A model generated the notes under the pieces. It had not been told where the DNA came from. It was given only the letters and a program-made list of their open reading frames with translations, and ran no database searches. Position numbers and translations under genes: made by a program. Below are positions 18,939 through 29,272 of a stretch of DNA of 64,000 nucleotides, one piece after another. Each line of letters opens with the position of its first letter. Positions within the stretch are counted from its first letter, which is position 1. Source of the DNA: JALNYB01 sp963676235 (GTDB lineage: Archaea > Thermoplasmatota > Thermoplasmata > Methanomassiliicoccales > Methanomethylophilaceae); the NCBI GenBank assembly GCA_963676235.1, contig OY781044.1, forward strand, positions 310,001-374,000, written 5' to 3'.

Positions 18939-19970
18939 ATGAAATTCGGTTCAGAATCATTACAACAGATGGAGTCGGAAATAAACGGATTTGTAGATGA
19001 TCTTTCCGCAGCAATAGAAATAGATTCTGGCGTAAAAAACCAATACAATAGGATTCTGATATGCGGCATGGGTGCATCCGCCATAGGTGGAGAGATAATA
19101 TCAGATTCGATGTATTATTCCTCGAAAGTCTGCGTAGGAACTGCAAAAACAATGGCAATACCGTGCGGAGTTAATAAAAAAACGCTCTTTGTGGCATGCA
19201 GTTACTCAGGAAATACATTCGAAACTATTTCCATGTACGAGATGGCAATAGAAAAAAAATTGGACACTGTCGTTATAACATCGGGTGGAAAACTTGAAGA
19301 TCTTGCAAAAGAAAACAACTCGATAATAATGAAAATTGGAGGTAAACCAATACAACCTCGCAGTGCAATAGGTTGGTTCATAGGTATGCTTGCTACGATT
19401 GTAGAAGATGCTGGAGGACCAGAACTGAGGAATTCTATAAAAGCCATGCTACCGAAAATAAATAATTATAGCATGGAATTAAGAAAACCAGATTCAATAG
19501 CTTGGACGATTGCCAATGAGCTTGAAAAAAGAACACCTATAATCTACTCTGTTCCAGAAATGTCCGCGATAGCTACAAGATGGAAAACCCAGATCAACGA
19601 AAATTCTAAATTGATTGCATTCTCCGGAGTGATGCCTGAATTCAATCACAATGAGATAGTTGGATGGTGCAACGATCCCTCTCAAAAAAGATTCATGCCC
19701 ATCGTAATCAATAATAAAAATGATAGTGAAATAATCAAGACCCTTAACGCAACGATGAATACACTCAATGACAATGGAATTAAGCCAATTGTGGTCGATA
19801 CCATAGGTGACACCTTATTAGAACGTACAATATATGCATTGATGGTTGGAGACTATACATCACTATATATTGCATCCAACCTTAATAAAAATCCATTGAA
19901 TGTAGATTGCATAATAAATGTAAAAAAACACCTTAAGAACGAATGCGAAAAAATAAAAACCATCATTTGA
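18939..19970 (+). CDS. Bifunctional phosphoglucose/phosphomannose isomerase
   Basis: Archaeal PGI/PMI-type enzyme with two SIS domains, interconverting fructose-6-phosphate with glucose- and mannose-6-phosphate; it would feed both central metabolism and nucleotide-sugar supply. ICGMGASAIGGEI near residues 38-50 and SYSGNTFETI near 89-98 are the sugar-phosphate-binding SIS motifs; PRSAIGWFIG and PEFNHNEIVGW carry the expected catalytic region. At 343 residues it is of normal length. It stands alone between the surface-protein locus and the convergent epimerase gene. Confidence 0.88.
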   Translation: MKFGSESLQQMESEINGFVDDLSAAIEIDSGVKNQYNRILICGMGASAIGGEIISDSMYYSSKVCVGTAKTMAIPCGVNKKTLFVACSYSGNTFETISMYEMAIEKKLDTVVITSGGKLEDLAKENNSIIMKIGGKPIQPRSAIGWFIGMLATIVEDAGGPELRNSIKAMLPKINNYSMELRKPDSIAWTIANELEKRTPIIYSVPEMSAIATRWKTQINENSKLIAFSGVMPEFNHNEIVGWCNDPSQKRFMPIVINNKNDSEIIKTLNATMNTLNDNGIKPIVVDTIGDTLLERTIYALMVGDYTSLYIASNLNKNPLNVDCIINVKKHLKNECEKIKTII

Positions 19971-20293
19971 ACTTTCATTTTTAGCATAAATCAGAAACGT
20001 ATTATTAACTTCTCTTTGAAATCAAATATTATTGAAGATTCAATTTAAGGACATAAATTGAATACGACACATTATATCTATGAAATACAAACAGTATGTT
20101 GAACAAAGCTATATTTAAAAGCAAATGAATGTTTTGAACATAAATAAAATTTCAAATGATAAAAAATAAAGCGTCTTTTCTACAATTACCATAGATACTC
20201 TAAATAACCTCGAAGAAATTTGAAATAATTTTCACACTGCAGGTATCGTATACAAGATCTTAAACTCGAATATTTCCTCACCGTACGTAAATT
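19971..20293. other. AT-rich spacer between convergent genes
   Basis: No gene, RNA or clear hairpin found; very AT-rich. Confidence 0.4.
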
Positions 20294-20317
20294 TCATCTT
20301 TTAGATTCTATAATTTG

Positions 20318-21232
20318 CTATATAGATTGCATAACCGCGTCAGTAGAATCGTATTTGAACTTCCATCCGTTTTTTCTTGCTCTACTTATATCCAGACCGT
20401 AGAACGGAACGTCTCCGTCCCAACCTCCTTCCCCGCCAGTGTATCTATATTTCACATTCGTCAATCCCATCGCGTCACATACCATATCTGCTATGGCCAT
20501 TACATTCGTAAAACCATCTGTAGAAATATTGTATGTGCTCAATCCTTTCTCTACATTCACATCTGAAAGCCATTCCACAATATCGTCTACGTGAACATAT
20601 TGTTTGGTTTGTCCTCCATTACCTAGAATTTCCAATTCCTCATTATCAATTGAAAGTTTTTTTACAAAATCTAGAACGACTCCCTGGGATACATCAGGAC
20701 CCACTATGTTAGCGAATCTAAGCATCATAGCATTCAAACGATTCATATTCACATAAGATGATATCAAAGACTCCGAGGTCATCTTAGAAGCCCCATAGAA
20801 AGATATGGGTGCCAACTCCGATGTCTCAGGAACCTTACAATTCACTTTACCATATACTGTAGAACTGGACGAAAATACAATGTTAGAAACTTTGGCAATT
20901 ACCATGGCATCCAAAACATTATGGGTTATCTGGACATTGTCTGTGTAATCCTTTTTTGCATCAAACGTCTTTACATTGGAATGCGCAGCAAAATTGAATA
21001 TAATATCAGTACCATCCAAGATTTTTGATAATTCGTTTATACAACCTACATCAGCAAGATCCATCTCGACATAATTCAGTTTACCGGAATCGATAAAATC
21101 CATTATCCTTACGGCATCCTTTTTCGGTGTACGATCCACAGATACCACATCATACGACTTGCGTTCGATCAAAGCACGTATCAAATGGCTTCCTATGAAT
21201 CCCGCTCCGCCGGTCACAACGATCTTTCTCAT
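20318..21232 (-). CDS. NAD-dependent sugar epimerase/dehydratase, ending in TAG
   Basis: Extended short-chain dehydrogenase acting on nucleotide sugars, UDP-glucose 4-epimerase-like. The Rossmann motif GGAGFIGSHL is at residues 7-16, the SSSTVYG strand near 124-130, and the catalytic Y-x-x-x-K as YGASK near 148. The protein has 304 residues up to a TAG at 20318-20320, the only TAG stop in the window. Reading through it adds one residue plus QIIESKR before TGA at 20294-20296, which would complete a typical C-terminal helix. It overlaps the glycosyltransferase gene upstream by four bases (ATGA), so the two are translationally coupled. Exact sugar unknown. Confidence 0.88.
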   Translation of the reverse strand: MRKIVVTGGAGFIGSHLIRALIERKSYDVVSVDRTPKKDAVRIMDFIDSGKLNYVEMDLADVGCINELSKILDGTDIIFNFAAHSNVKTFDAKKDYTDNVQITHNVLDAMVIAKVSNIVFSSSSTVYGKVNCKVPETSELAPISFYGASKMTSESLISSYVNMNRLNAMMLRFANIVGPDVSQGVVLDFVKKLSIDNEELEILGNGGQTKQYVHVDDIVEWLSDVNVEKGLSTYNISTDGFTNVMAIADMVCDAMGLTNVKYRYTGGEGGWDGDVPFYGLDISRARKNGWKFKYDSTDAVMQSI

Positions 21233-22260
21233 TTGTTTTTTCCTCCGATGTCAGGTTCTTTGCAGACCTTGACGAATGGTCTACCATACCGATAATATAC
21301 AAACCTACAAAACAAACGTATCGCGAGATAATATGTCCTTGGCATATATCTGTGCCAACTTCCTTCCAAAGATGCCGGTGATTTGAGATTTGTTGTGTAA
21401 AGTTCTTTGCATATTTCGCTCTTTGCATATTTCAAATATGCAGAATACGTCATATGACTACTCGCCCTTATTCTAATCAAGGCAAATCTTCTACGTAGTA
21501 AAACGCTCATATCTCCGCGGTCCGATAACATATTTTCGAGGAAATCATAAGCACTTATCTCACCTTGACCTCTAATGTCCCTGTATTTTTCATTGCATGT
21601 TATAGAATCGGGATGTTTTCTATATCCGTATATAGGTCGAGAATAATAGACGACCTTGTCTGCAGAAAGTATGGCCTTGTATGTATGGTATATATCTTCA
21701 GACATGGTGTCATTGAAATACAGATCGTTGTCAGTCAGGAACTTCTTCACAAAGACCTTGGACCATGTGGTTATAGGGAATTGCTCGTTTGCCCTGGCAT
21801 ACAAAGCCTGATCTCTATTCATCACAGTGAGTGTACATTCTTCTTTTGGAAAATCTTTTATCTTACAATCTTCTGGACCAGCATAGACGAAATTACAACA
21901 GACGAAATCCGCGGATGTATTCTTTTGTATGGCTACCATCTCTTCCAGGAAATAAGGAGACACCAGATCATCCACATCCATAAACCATATCAATCTGCCT
22001 GATGCGTTATCGAGACCTAGATTCCTTGCGCCCCCAAGTCTTTTGTCATCATCCTGAATGATAACTCTGCAATCGGAAACTGTCTCGGAAAGCTCCCCCG
22101 CCCTTTGAAGCAGATCGTCGCTGCCCCTCTTATCAACAACTATTATTATCTCGTAATCCAAAAATGTCTGTGCCCGGATGAATCCGATACAATCGTCGAT
22201 GAATAATTCCCCGTTATAGACAGGGACGACGACAGTAACCTCCGGAACTTTGTAATCCAT
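21229..22260 (-). CDS. Family 2 glycosyltransferase
   Basis: Inverting GT-A transferase adding a sugar to a surface glycan at the cytosolic membrane face. VTVVVPVYNGE at the N-terminus is the nucleotide-binding strand, GGARNLGLDNA follows, and FMDVDDLVSP holds the DxD metal site. I chose the ATG at 22260 (MDYKVPE, 343 aa) because GGTG lies six bases upstream; an ATG at 22272 adds four residues. First gene of a two-gene operon with the epimerase. No membrane helix is evident. Confidence 0.88.
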   Translation of the reverse strand: MDYKVPEVTVVVPVYNGELFIDDCIGFIRAQTFLDYEIIIVVDKRGSDDLLQRAGELSETVSDCRVIIQDDDKRLGGARNLGLDNASGRLIWFMDVDDLVSPYFLEEMVAIQKNTSADFVCCNFVYAGPEDCKIKDFPKEECTLTVMNRDQALYARANEQFPITTWSKVFVKKFLTDNDLYFNDTMSEDIYHTYKAILSADKVVYYSRPIYGYRKHPDSITCNEKYRDIRGQGEISAYDFLENMLSDRGDMSVLLRRRFALIRIRASSHMTYSAYLKYAKSEICKELYTTNLKSPASLEGSWHRYMPRTYYLAIRLFCRFVYYRYGRPFVKVCKEPDIGGKNK

Positions 22261-22711
22261 CACAAACACCATTCGTATAAATCGATAAGACAGAACCTTA
22301 TTAAGGTTTTTATATAAATAGAGAAGCGCGCTTTATTACATTTTAGACGACTTTTATCATATTAGAAAAAGCCCTTCGAAAACTTATGAATTATATGAAT
22401 TGATCAATTTTAATGCACTGGCACCCGTACGTCGATATATCATATTTCTAAAATTTCACTGCCTTTTGAGATTGGATAAGTCTTTATATGCGAAAAAAGT
22501 CTTATTAAAGCTATCTTCGAATAAGGTTATCTCATTTATAAATACACTAACAAAAATGACGAAGTTCCTGATACTCGAAAAACCCTGCAAAGACCTTGCG
22601 TGTGCAGAAATCGAATGTAATGACTAATTCCATACAAAAACTCTAAAGACCACAGTTACAGATAGTGGTAAATACAAATTTTCATTTCATACTAAATAAT
22701 GGGTGTTTATT
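22261..22711. other. AT-rich divergent intergenic region
   Basis: Carries the promoters for the leftward glycosyltransferase operon and the rightward PH-domain genes. A 75-codon open frame at 22400-22627 has no ribosome site or family resemblance, so I do not call it. Confidence 0.4.
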
Positions 22712-23206
22712 TTGATAGATGATGAATACAAAAAACTGAACAAAAAATGCATGTCCGCCATGTACATAGTATATGCAATAGAATATGTAATATTGTTCCT
22801 GATACTTTTCGGCATCAGATACATATGGACTGCAGACCTGAAAAACAATCTTAGTCTGTATGATATCGTAAGCCTTGTTATTCTGATAATAGCCCTTGTG
22901 TACATAATCATTGCACCTATCGTCTTTTACAGACGCTATCAATATATCATAACACCTGAGAAAATCGATATTCGTCGTGGAATCATCATTATCCGCCGTA
23001 CAATGGTCCCTATCGAAAGACTTCACCAGGTCGAGATAATAATGGGTCCTGTCAACAATCTGTTCAAACTTGCAGATGTTGAGGTCATAACCGCAGGTGG
23101 TTCGGCAAAGATACAATTCCTTGAACTTCCTGAAGCTAATAGAATTGCAGAAGAACTTAACCAACAGATCAACAGTATACTCAAGGCCAGGCAAAACAAT
23201 GAATGA
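22712..23206 (+). CDS. PH-domain membrane protein (YdbS-like)
   Basis: A 164-residue membrane protein with two N-terminal helices (SAMYIVYAIEYVILFLILFGI and IVSLVILIIALVYIIIAPIVF) and a bacterial PH-like domain (bPH2) after FYRRYQYIITPEKIDIRRGIIII. I chose TTG at 22712 because GGGTG ends six bases upstream; a GTG at 22703 adds three residues. It overlaps the next gene by eight bases. Such YdbS/YdbT pairs are of unknown function, sometimes tied to membrane homeostasis. Confidence 0.75.
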   Translation: MIDDEYKKLNKKCMSAMYIVYAIEYVILFLILFGIRYIWTADLKNNLSLYDIVSLVILIIALVYIIIAPIVFYRRYQYIITPEKIDIRRGIIIIRRTMVPIERLHQVEIIMGPVNNLFKLADVEVITAGGSAKIQFLELPEANRIAEELNQQINSILKARQNNE

Positions 23207-24662
23207 CCAAAAATTCAGAAATCACCCAACGGTCATAATTAATAATATAGTGGCTGTTGCCGTCATGCTTTTCATCATTTGCATATCGATTCCTAACATA
23301 GATCTGACTATGATCTCGATATTCTTGTTGATATTAGCTCTAGCTACTGGAATTTTTATACTTGCGTGGAGAAGAACCACGATCACGTTCGAAAAGGATC
23401 AGATAGTCGTAGAACACAATCTTATTTACATGAAAAGAAAGACAATCCCATATGCAAAAATCGCATCTGTTAACGTCGTACGTAATATCTTCAATAGGAT
23501 CTTCGGAACAACAACAGTTAGTATAAACATCAATTCGAGTAAAAATGCTGCAATACCTGAAGCCAGTTTCGCATTCAAATCAGAACTTGCAAATAAGATC
23601 AGAAGCGACCTGTCATCCAAAATATTCGAAATGGAATATACATCTGAAGAAGATGAAAACTTTGAATCCGTTGCAATATTCACACCGAAAGACGTTCTAA
23701 TTCATGGTCTACTAGCAACATCTACTTGGCAACTTATCTATACTTTTATTCTACTTGTCTATTCAGTGCTCTCTATTTTTTATGGAAGCGCCGGTGGTCT
23801 GATAGCAGCCATCTCCTTACTGATAATTGGAGAGCTTATACCAGTAATATCGCTTATTTTAAAATTTTACAATTTCAAAGTATACCGTGTAGGAGACAAT
23901 ATCCGCATCCAAAACGGTGCAATCCAAACATACAGAACATCATTCGATGTCAGCAGAATCAATGCTGTTCGTATAAGAAGGCCGTTTTTTGCAAGACTCC
24001 TGCATAAATCATGTCTGGAAGCAGAAGTAGTCGGCATAAATGCAGCAGCAAAAGATACGAAGCCTACACTGTGCCTTCTGATCGATGACGACAAAATGGA
24101 AGGCATAATGAAACAACTGGTTCCAGAATTCCTTTACGAACCGAATATGACCATTCAACCGAAAAAAGCAATATTTCCATTATTATCAAAGACCAGCATC
24201 GCTGCGTTCGTCTTCCTGATCATAATGGCATACCCCTGTTATTGGATGTACACGAATGCAGGAAACTTTAATCTCACCAATAATTATGCCCAAGTACTCG
24301 TTCAATACCTACCCATCATCTGTACACTGATTGTTATACTGGCACTATATTGGGGTGCACTTATATCATACAAAGTACGTCAGTTTGGATTAGGTATCGA
24401 CATGTTCACAATGATCAACGGTATACTTGACAGAGAAACCGTTACTATGCAGTATGACCGTGTTCAAATAACAAAATTATCGGCAAGTATGATGGCAAAG
24501 AGATTCAATCTCGCAAGATGTACGGTGTCTTTACTCTCATCTGTAGGCGAAAAAAGAATCACATCCGGATACTTCTACACAGAAGAACTCGAAGAAGTCG
24601 GAAAGATCGTGCTGGATCGTCTGTCCAATGGAAAATATGATTATCGCAAGACGGCGATCTGA
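23199..24662 (+). CDS. PH-domain membrane protein (YdbT-like)
   Basis: A 487-residue protein partnered with the preceding gene. Pairs of transmembrane helices alternate with bPH2 domains; three PH units are visible, beginning near WRRTTITFEKDQIVVEHN, FYNFKVYRVGDNIRIQNG and VRQFGLGIDMFTMINGIL. The ATG at 23199 overlaps the upstream gene and was chosen because 34 upstream codons in the open frame lie inside that gene. The C-terminus converges with the DRG GTPase gene two bases away. Confidence 0.75.
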   Translation: MNDQKFRNHPTVIINNIVAVAVMLFIICISIPNIDLTMISIFLLILALATGIFILAWRRTTITFEKDQIVVEHNLIYMKRKTIPYAKIASVNVVRNIFNRIFGTTTVSININSSKNAAIPEASFAFKSELANKIRSDLSSKIFEMEYTSEEDENFESVAIFTPKDVLIHGLLATSTWQLIYTFILLVYSVLSIFYGSAGGLIAAISLLIIGELIPVISLILKFYNFKVYRVGDNIRIQNGAIQTYRTSFDVSRINAVRIRRPFFARLLHKSCLEAEVVGINAAAKDTKPTLCLLIDDDKMEGIMKQLVPEFLYEPNMTIQPKKAIFPLLSKTSIAAFVFLIIMAYPCYWMYTNAGNFNLTNNYAQVLVQYLPIICTLIVILALYWGALISYKVRQFGLGIDMFTMINGILDRETVTMQYDRVQITKLSASMMAKRFNLARCTVSLLSSVGEKRITSGYFYTEELEEVGKIVLDRLSNGKYDYRKTAI

Positions 24663-24664
24663 AA

Positions 24665-25771
24665 TCAGACCGATCTCTTGACGATGATGCAGAGAACATC
24701 TTCATCTTCTACGATATGATCTACACCAACGGTCTGACCAGGAAACTTCGCACTCTTACCCCACACCATAGCATATCTGAAATTGTTCTTGAAATCTCTA
24801 TGGATGACCTCGCAGACCTCACCGACACTGTTGCCCCTCTTGACAATAAGAGGCTCTTTCATATCTGCTTCCTGTCCCTGTGGTTTCAGATAGATACGAA
24901 TCATTTCAATCTCATCATACAGAGTCTGTTTTAGCTCGTCTATTCCAATCCCTGTAGCCGCAGACACTGGAACCTTGACATAATCCTTATGCATCTCTAA
25001 TACATTCTCGAGCTGTCCGGGCTTTGCGAGATCGATCTTATTAATAGCCATTACAGCTTTGATATAGACGCGGTTCCCAGAAAGAACATCTAGCATCTGT
25101 TCGACATCTATATCCTCCCTTACAACCACAGTTGCATTGATATGACCATATGCCGCAACCATATCTTTGATCGTTTCAACTGTTATCTTGGTCAATCTCA
25201 CCGTGGGCATAACATTAATGCCGCCCTGCGATGAAGTTGTAATATTGACATCTGGTCTTGTCTGATCGAGACGAATTGCTGCGTTGTACAATTCCTTCAT
25301 CAGAACATTGAGGTTTGGATTGAAAATATCTACGACCAAAAGAATAATGTCCGCGGCCCTTGCTGCAGCAATAACTTCTCTTCCTCTTCCTTTTCCTCTG
25401 GATGCATCTTTGATCAATCCCGGCATATCCAGTATCTGGATCTTCGCATGATTGTATTCCAATACTCCAGGAACTACATCCAATGTTGTAAAATGATAAG
25501 CACCAACCTCGGATTTTGCTCCGGTGAGTTGATTGAGAAGTGTTGACTTTCCTACTGATGGGAAACCAACGAGAGCAACCGTTGCATTTCCTGCTTTTTT
25601 AACATAGAAACCTTTTGTGGGCCCTTTGGAGGATTTTCTCTTCTCATCCTCGGCTGAAAGCTTCGCGATCTTGGCTTTCAGCTTTCCGATGTGAGCCTCC
25701 GTGGCTTTATTGTACTTAGTATTGGAGATCTGATCTTCCAATTCTTGAATCTGCTCTTCGATCGTTGCCAT
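24665..25771 (-). CDS. DRG/Rbg-family GTP-binding protein
   Basis: Ribosome-associated GTPase conserved in archaea and eukaryotes. An N-terminal coiled region (residues 1-55) precedes the G domain: G1 GFPSVGKST near 68-76, G3 DMPGL near 114, G4 NKID near 245. The G domain is interrupted by the family's insert, and a C-terminal TGS domain follows (MIRIYLKPQGQEAD to IIVKRSV). 368 residues is the usual length. A strong ribosome site (GGAGGGA) sits just before the ATG. Confidence 0.93.
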   Translation of the reverse strand: MATIEEQIQELEDQISNTKYNKATEAHIGKLKAKIAKLSAEDEKRKSSKGPTKGFYVKKAGNATVALVGFPSVGKSTLLNQLTGAKSEVGAYHFTTLDVVPGVLEYNHAKIQILDMPGLIKDASRGKGRGREVIAAARAADIILLVVDIFNPNLNVLMKELYNAAIRLDQTRPDVNITTSSQGGINVMPTVRLTKITVETIKDMVAAYGHINATVVVREDIDVEQMLDVLSGNRVYIKAVMAINKIDLAKPGQLENVLEMHKDYVKVPVSAATGIGIDELKQTLYDEIEMIRIYLKPQGQEADMKEPLIVKRGNSVGEVCEVIHRDFKNNFRYAMVWGKSAKFPGQTVGVDHIVEDEDVLCIIVKRSV

Positions 25772-25970
25772 AAGGTCCCTCCTTTCCCTTCATGATGAAC
25801 AACACGTATATTATCCTTTATCGAGCAACCAATAACTGGATGATTTCTTAAATATTCCAAATAGGTGTTATTTTAGACATCTGGCACAATTTAATACATT
25901 TAAAAACCAAAATCATAGACGAATATAAAATGTACGATACTTTTTAATTAGGGAAAAGATTGCCGTTATC

Positions 25971-27131
25971 ATGAATGGAACGTCGAACGCTTCAGAAAGC
26001 AAACTTAAGAAGTTCTTCGGAACATTGGGCCCAAAACAGATATTGGGTTTGGTTTTAGCTTTCGTATTCGCATTTGTCCTGACTGTAATGGGGTGGTCGT
26101 CGAACTGCTTTGTGTTTTTCATTATCGGCTTAGCCCTCTATATGATACCTCACTTACTAGGTGTCGACAATATCAAACTCCTAACTGTATTTGGTATCAT
26201 ATTCATGGTCGTAGTCATTCTTGTAGGAGCAAATGCAGTAGTACCTGGAATGATCGATAACAAAAGCACAGAACCTGCTAACAACAATTACTTCTCAGAT
26301 ATCAGTTACACATATACTGTAAATGATGATGGTGAAAGTGGTGTGCTCATTTCTGCAACCGTAAGTAATATTGGCAATAACGATGTTTTATTCCAATATA
26401 CAACGATTAACTACATAGGCTTTGAAGTAATAAATTTTAATGAAAAATATAAAGAAACAACACTTGAAGTAACAGGCAATACTGCATCAGGTTTCGTTGT
26501 GTTAGATTCCAACCAATTGTATTATGCCTTGTTGATCCTAGGTACAACCTCTAACGGATCGACAACTTATGTAAGCGCATCCGCAACTTCATCAACAATA
26601 TTGAAAGAAGCTTATTCAGGAGATATATCTGGATTCTATTACTATGGATGCATTATACAGACCATATACATCATGATAATTTTCTTCATGATCCTATATC
26701 TCTCAGCATTCATGAGATCCAGATTCGAAAAAACAAGAGCGAAACTCGAAGCACAAGGCCGCTTATATCCTCAAGGATATGGAAGATGCGACAAATGCGG
26801 TGCCTTGGTTCTCCCTGGCGAAGTCACTTGTAGGAAATGCGGTGCATATATCGATCGTCCTGAAGAGATCAAACCGAAAAAGAAAGACTTCTTTGAGTGC
26901 TCAGAGTGTGGTGCGGAAGTACCTGCAGATGCAAAAGAATGCCCTAAATGTGGTGCAAAATTCGACGAGGAAGAGATTCTCGTCGAACATGCAGATGGAA
27001 CAGTCGATGTGACCAAAGACACCTTTGAGTGCTCAGAGTGTGGTTCTATTGTTCCCGTAACGGCAACATTCTGTCCTAAATGTGGTGCAAAATTCGACGA
27101 AGACAGCGATACCACTAAAAAGAAACAATAA
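25971..27131 (+). CDS. Membrane protein with three C-terminal zinc ribbons
   Basis: Unknown function. Three hydrophobic helices occupy residues about 23-41, 46-63 and 70-91, followed by a ~110-residue extracytoplasmic domain, a fourth helix (IQTIYIMIIFFMILYLS) and a cytoplasmic tail with three double-CxxC ribbons: CDKCGALVLPGEVTCRKCG, CSECGAEVPADAKECPKCG and CSECGSIVPVTATFCPKCG. The last two ribbons are near copies of each other at the DNA level, suggesting internal duplication. Zinc binding is inferred from the cysteine pattern; partner unknown. Confidence 0.7.
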   Translation: MNGTSNASESKLKKFFGTLGPKQILGLVLAFVFAFVLTVMGWSSNCFVFFIIGLALYMIPHLLGVDNIKLLTVFGIIFMVVVILVGANAVVPGMIDNKSTEPANNNYFSDISYTYTVNDDGESGVLISATVSNIGNNDVLFQYTTINYIGFEVINFNEKYKETTLEVTGNTASGFVVLDSNQLYYALLILGTTSNGSTTYVSASATSSTILKEAYSGDISGFYYYGCIIQTIYIMIIFFMILYLSAFMRSRFEKTRAKLEAQGRLYPQGYGRCDKCGALVLPGEVTCRKCGAYIDRPEEIKPKKKDFFECSECGAEVPADAKECPKCGAKFDEEEILVEHADGTVDVTKDTFECSECGSIVPVTATFCPKCGAKFDEDSDTTKKKQ

Positions 27132-27208
27132 TCTATTTTACCAAACCTCTTCCTTTTCATTTCTCTGTAATCAGTATAAAATACGGTCTTAACATTACAG
27201 AAAATCGG

Positions 27209-29272
27209 ATGCAATCAGACGAACCCGTGAAGGAAGCCGCTAAAAAAAGCGACAAACTAAACATAGCAGAGAAGATGGCCGCTAAACAGCAGGAAATTTC
27301 TGTAACTGAATTCTTTGAGAAGAATAAACAGATCCTTGGATTCGATTCACGTTCAAAATCACTGTTGATGGGAATCAAAGAAGCTGTGGATAATGCCCTA
27401 GATGCCTGTGAGGATGCAGACATTCTTCCGGAAATAATTATCAAAATGAACCGCGTAGATGAGGAAGATTTTATCGTCTACATTGAAGACAACGGACCTG
27501 GTATCCTTCACAAGATGCTTCCTAATGTATTCGGACGTCTCCTATATGGTTCAAGATTCCACGCGCTCAGACAATCTAGAGGACAGCAAGGTATCGGAAT
27601 ATCTGCTACCATTATGTATGGTAATATCACAACAGGAAAACCAGCCCATATTCAATCTAAAATAGAAGGAGAAGATGAAGTCGCCTGGAAAATGGACATA
27701 ATGATCGATACCAAGACCAATCGTCCCATCGTCACTAATGATAAAGCGTTCGCTTGGGAAGGAAAAGAACACGGTACAAGCATTGAGTATACCACAAAAG
27801 GAAGATACATCACCGGTAAGCAGTCGATCTTCGAATATTTGAGAGACACTGCTATCGTCAATCCGCATGCCCTTATTGAATTCCATGACCCTGACGGAAA
27901 GAAATATCTTTTTGAAAGGGCCACTGAACAGATGCCCCCGAGATCTAAAGAGATCAAACCTCATCCTGAAGGAATGGAGATCGGTGATCTTATGAAGTAT
28001 TTGCAGAATACTCAACAGAAGACCATAAAAACATTCCTTAAGAACGATTTCTCCAGGATCACGGACAGGATCGCAGATGATATCCTCGAAAAAGCTGTCA
28101 TTAATCCTGAGATGAAACCTGGAAAGCTCTCAAGGGAAGATATGAAAGCCATATTAGGAGCTATTCAAAAAGTAAAGATCATGGCGCCACCGACAGACTG
28201 CCTATCGCCTATAGGGGACACTCTGATCAAGAAAGGTCTAATGCATATCTTGGACGGACTCCGCCCCGATTACTATGCAACACCTGTAACACGTTCTCCG
28301 AAGGCTGTGAATGGAAACCCGTTCGTCGTCGAGGCAGGTATAGTCTACGGCGGAGAAATACCCGCAGATAGCCCTGTATCCATTCTCAGAATAGCGAACC
28401 GCGTACCTCTGCTATATCAACAGGGAGCCTGTGCAATAACAAAAGCTGTGGCAGATATCGATTGGAGAAGATACGGATTAGAACAGAGAGGCGGAAAAGG
28501 AATACCGTATGGACCTGCGATCATTCTTGTCCATGTAGCATCTACTAAAGTACCATTCACTTCGGAAGGAAAAGAAGCAGTAGCTGCTTTTCCTGAGTTG
28601 CAAGCAGAGATAGGACACGCGTTGAGATTATGTGCCAGAAACCTTAAAAGCCATCTCAACAAGATGGAAAGGAAGACCAAGACTCATGCCAAATTTGAGA
28701 TTGTTCAGGATTTACTTCCAGATATGGCCAATAAAGCAGCCGCGATGCTGAAAAGACCTGTTCCGGACCTTAGCAGAACGATTAGTAAGATCATGAACGT
28801 CGTATGGATAGAGCCCACTGTTATCAAAAGTAAGAACGGCAGCCGTACTATCACATACACAATATACAATTATACTACCACCGAACGCACTTTCAGACTA
28901 CATGCGCAACTTCCTAAAGAATGTGTCAACCTGACATTGTTCACTAATCCATACTTCTTAGACATGAACGATGAGGGAAAAGCCAACTGGGAGATCAAAG
29001 CGATCCCTCAATCGAAAATGATCCAGATATCATTTGAATTGAAAGGCGATCTGGCAGACACGTTCGATGCCGATGACATATATACTTCGGGCATCAACCC
29101 TGTAGCAGTCATGGGTGCAGAAGCTATCCCGGGAGATTGGGGGATAAAGGGTTTAGAGATTGTTGAATCCAACGATGAGGATTTTGTAGAAGAAGACCCT
29201 GAAGAAAAAGCCGAGGAAGAAGCCGAGGAAGAGGAATTGAAATTCGAAAAGGAGGGAGATGACGATGAATGA
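27209..29272 (+). CDS. top6B: DNA topoisomerase VI subunit B
   Basis: ATPase subunit of the archaeal type IIB topoisomerase that relaxes and decatenates DNA. GHKL motifs are clear: KEAVDNALDACEDADI near residues 52-67, EDNGPGI, and GQQGIGISATIMYG. The transducer domain follows and includes the lysine-containing EQRGGKGIPYGPA loop. The acidic tail (EEDPEEKAEEEAEEEE) is long. It overlaps the top6A gene at its 3' end, the common archaeal arrangement. Confidence 0.96.
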   Translation: MQSDEPVKEAAKKSDKLNIAEKMAAKQQEISVTEFFEKNKQILGFDSRSKSLLMGIKEAVDNALDACEDADILPEIIIKMNRVDEEDFIVYIEDNGPGILHKMLPNVFGRLLYGSRFHALRQSRGQQGIGISATIMYGNITTGKPAHIQSKIEGEDEVAWKMDIMIDTKTNRPIVTNDKAFAWEGKEHGTSIEYTTKGRYITGKQSIFEYLRDTAIVNPHALIEFHDPDGKKYLFERATEQMPPRSKEIKPHPEGMEIGDLMKYLQNTQQKTIKTFLKNDFSRITDRIADDILEKAVINPEMKPGKLSREDMKAILGAIQKVKIMAPPTDCLSPIGDTLIKKGLMHILDGLRPDYYATPVTRSPKAVNGNPFVVEAGIVYGGEIPADSPVSILRIANRVPLLYQQGACAITKAVADIDWRRYGLEQRGGKGIPYGPAIILVHVASTKVPFTSEGKEAVAAFPELQAEIGHALRLCARNLKSHLNKMERKTKTHAKFEIVQDLLPDMANKAAAMLKRPVPDLSRTISKIMNVVWIEPTVIKSKNGSRTITYTIYNYTTTERTFRLHAQLPKECVNLTLFTNPYFLDMNDEGKANWEIKAIPQSKMIQISFELKGDLADTFDADDIYTSGINPVAVMGAEAIPGDWGIKGLEIVESNDEDFVEEDPEEKAEEEAEEEELKFEKEGDDDE

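Noticed and set aside
22400..22627. 75-codon frame in the glycosyltransferase/PH-domain gap
   Set aside because: No ribosome site, AT-driven composition, no recognisable motif; probably promoter DNA.
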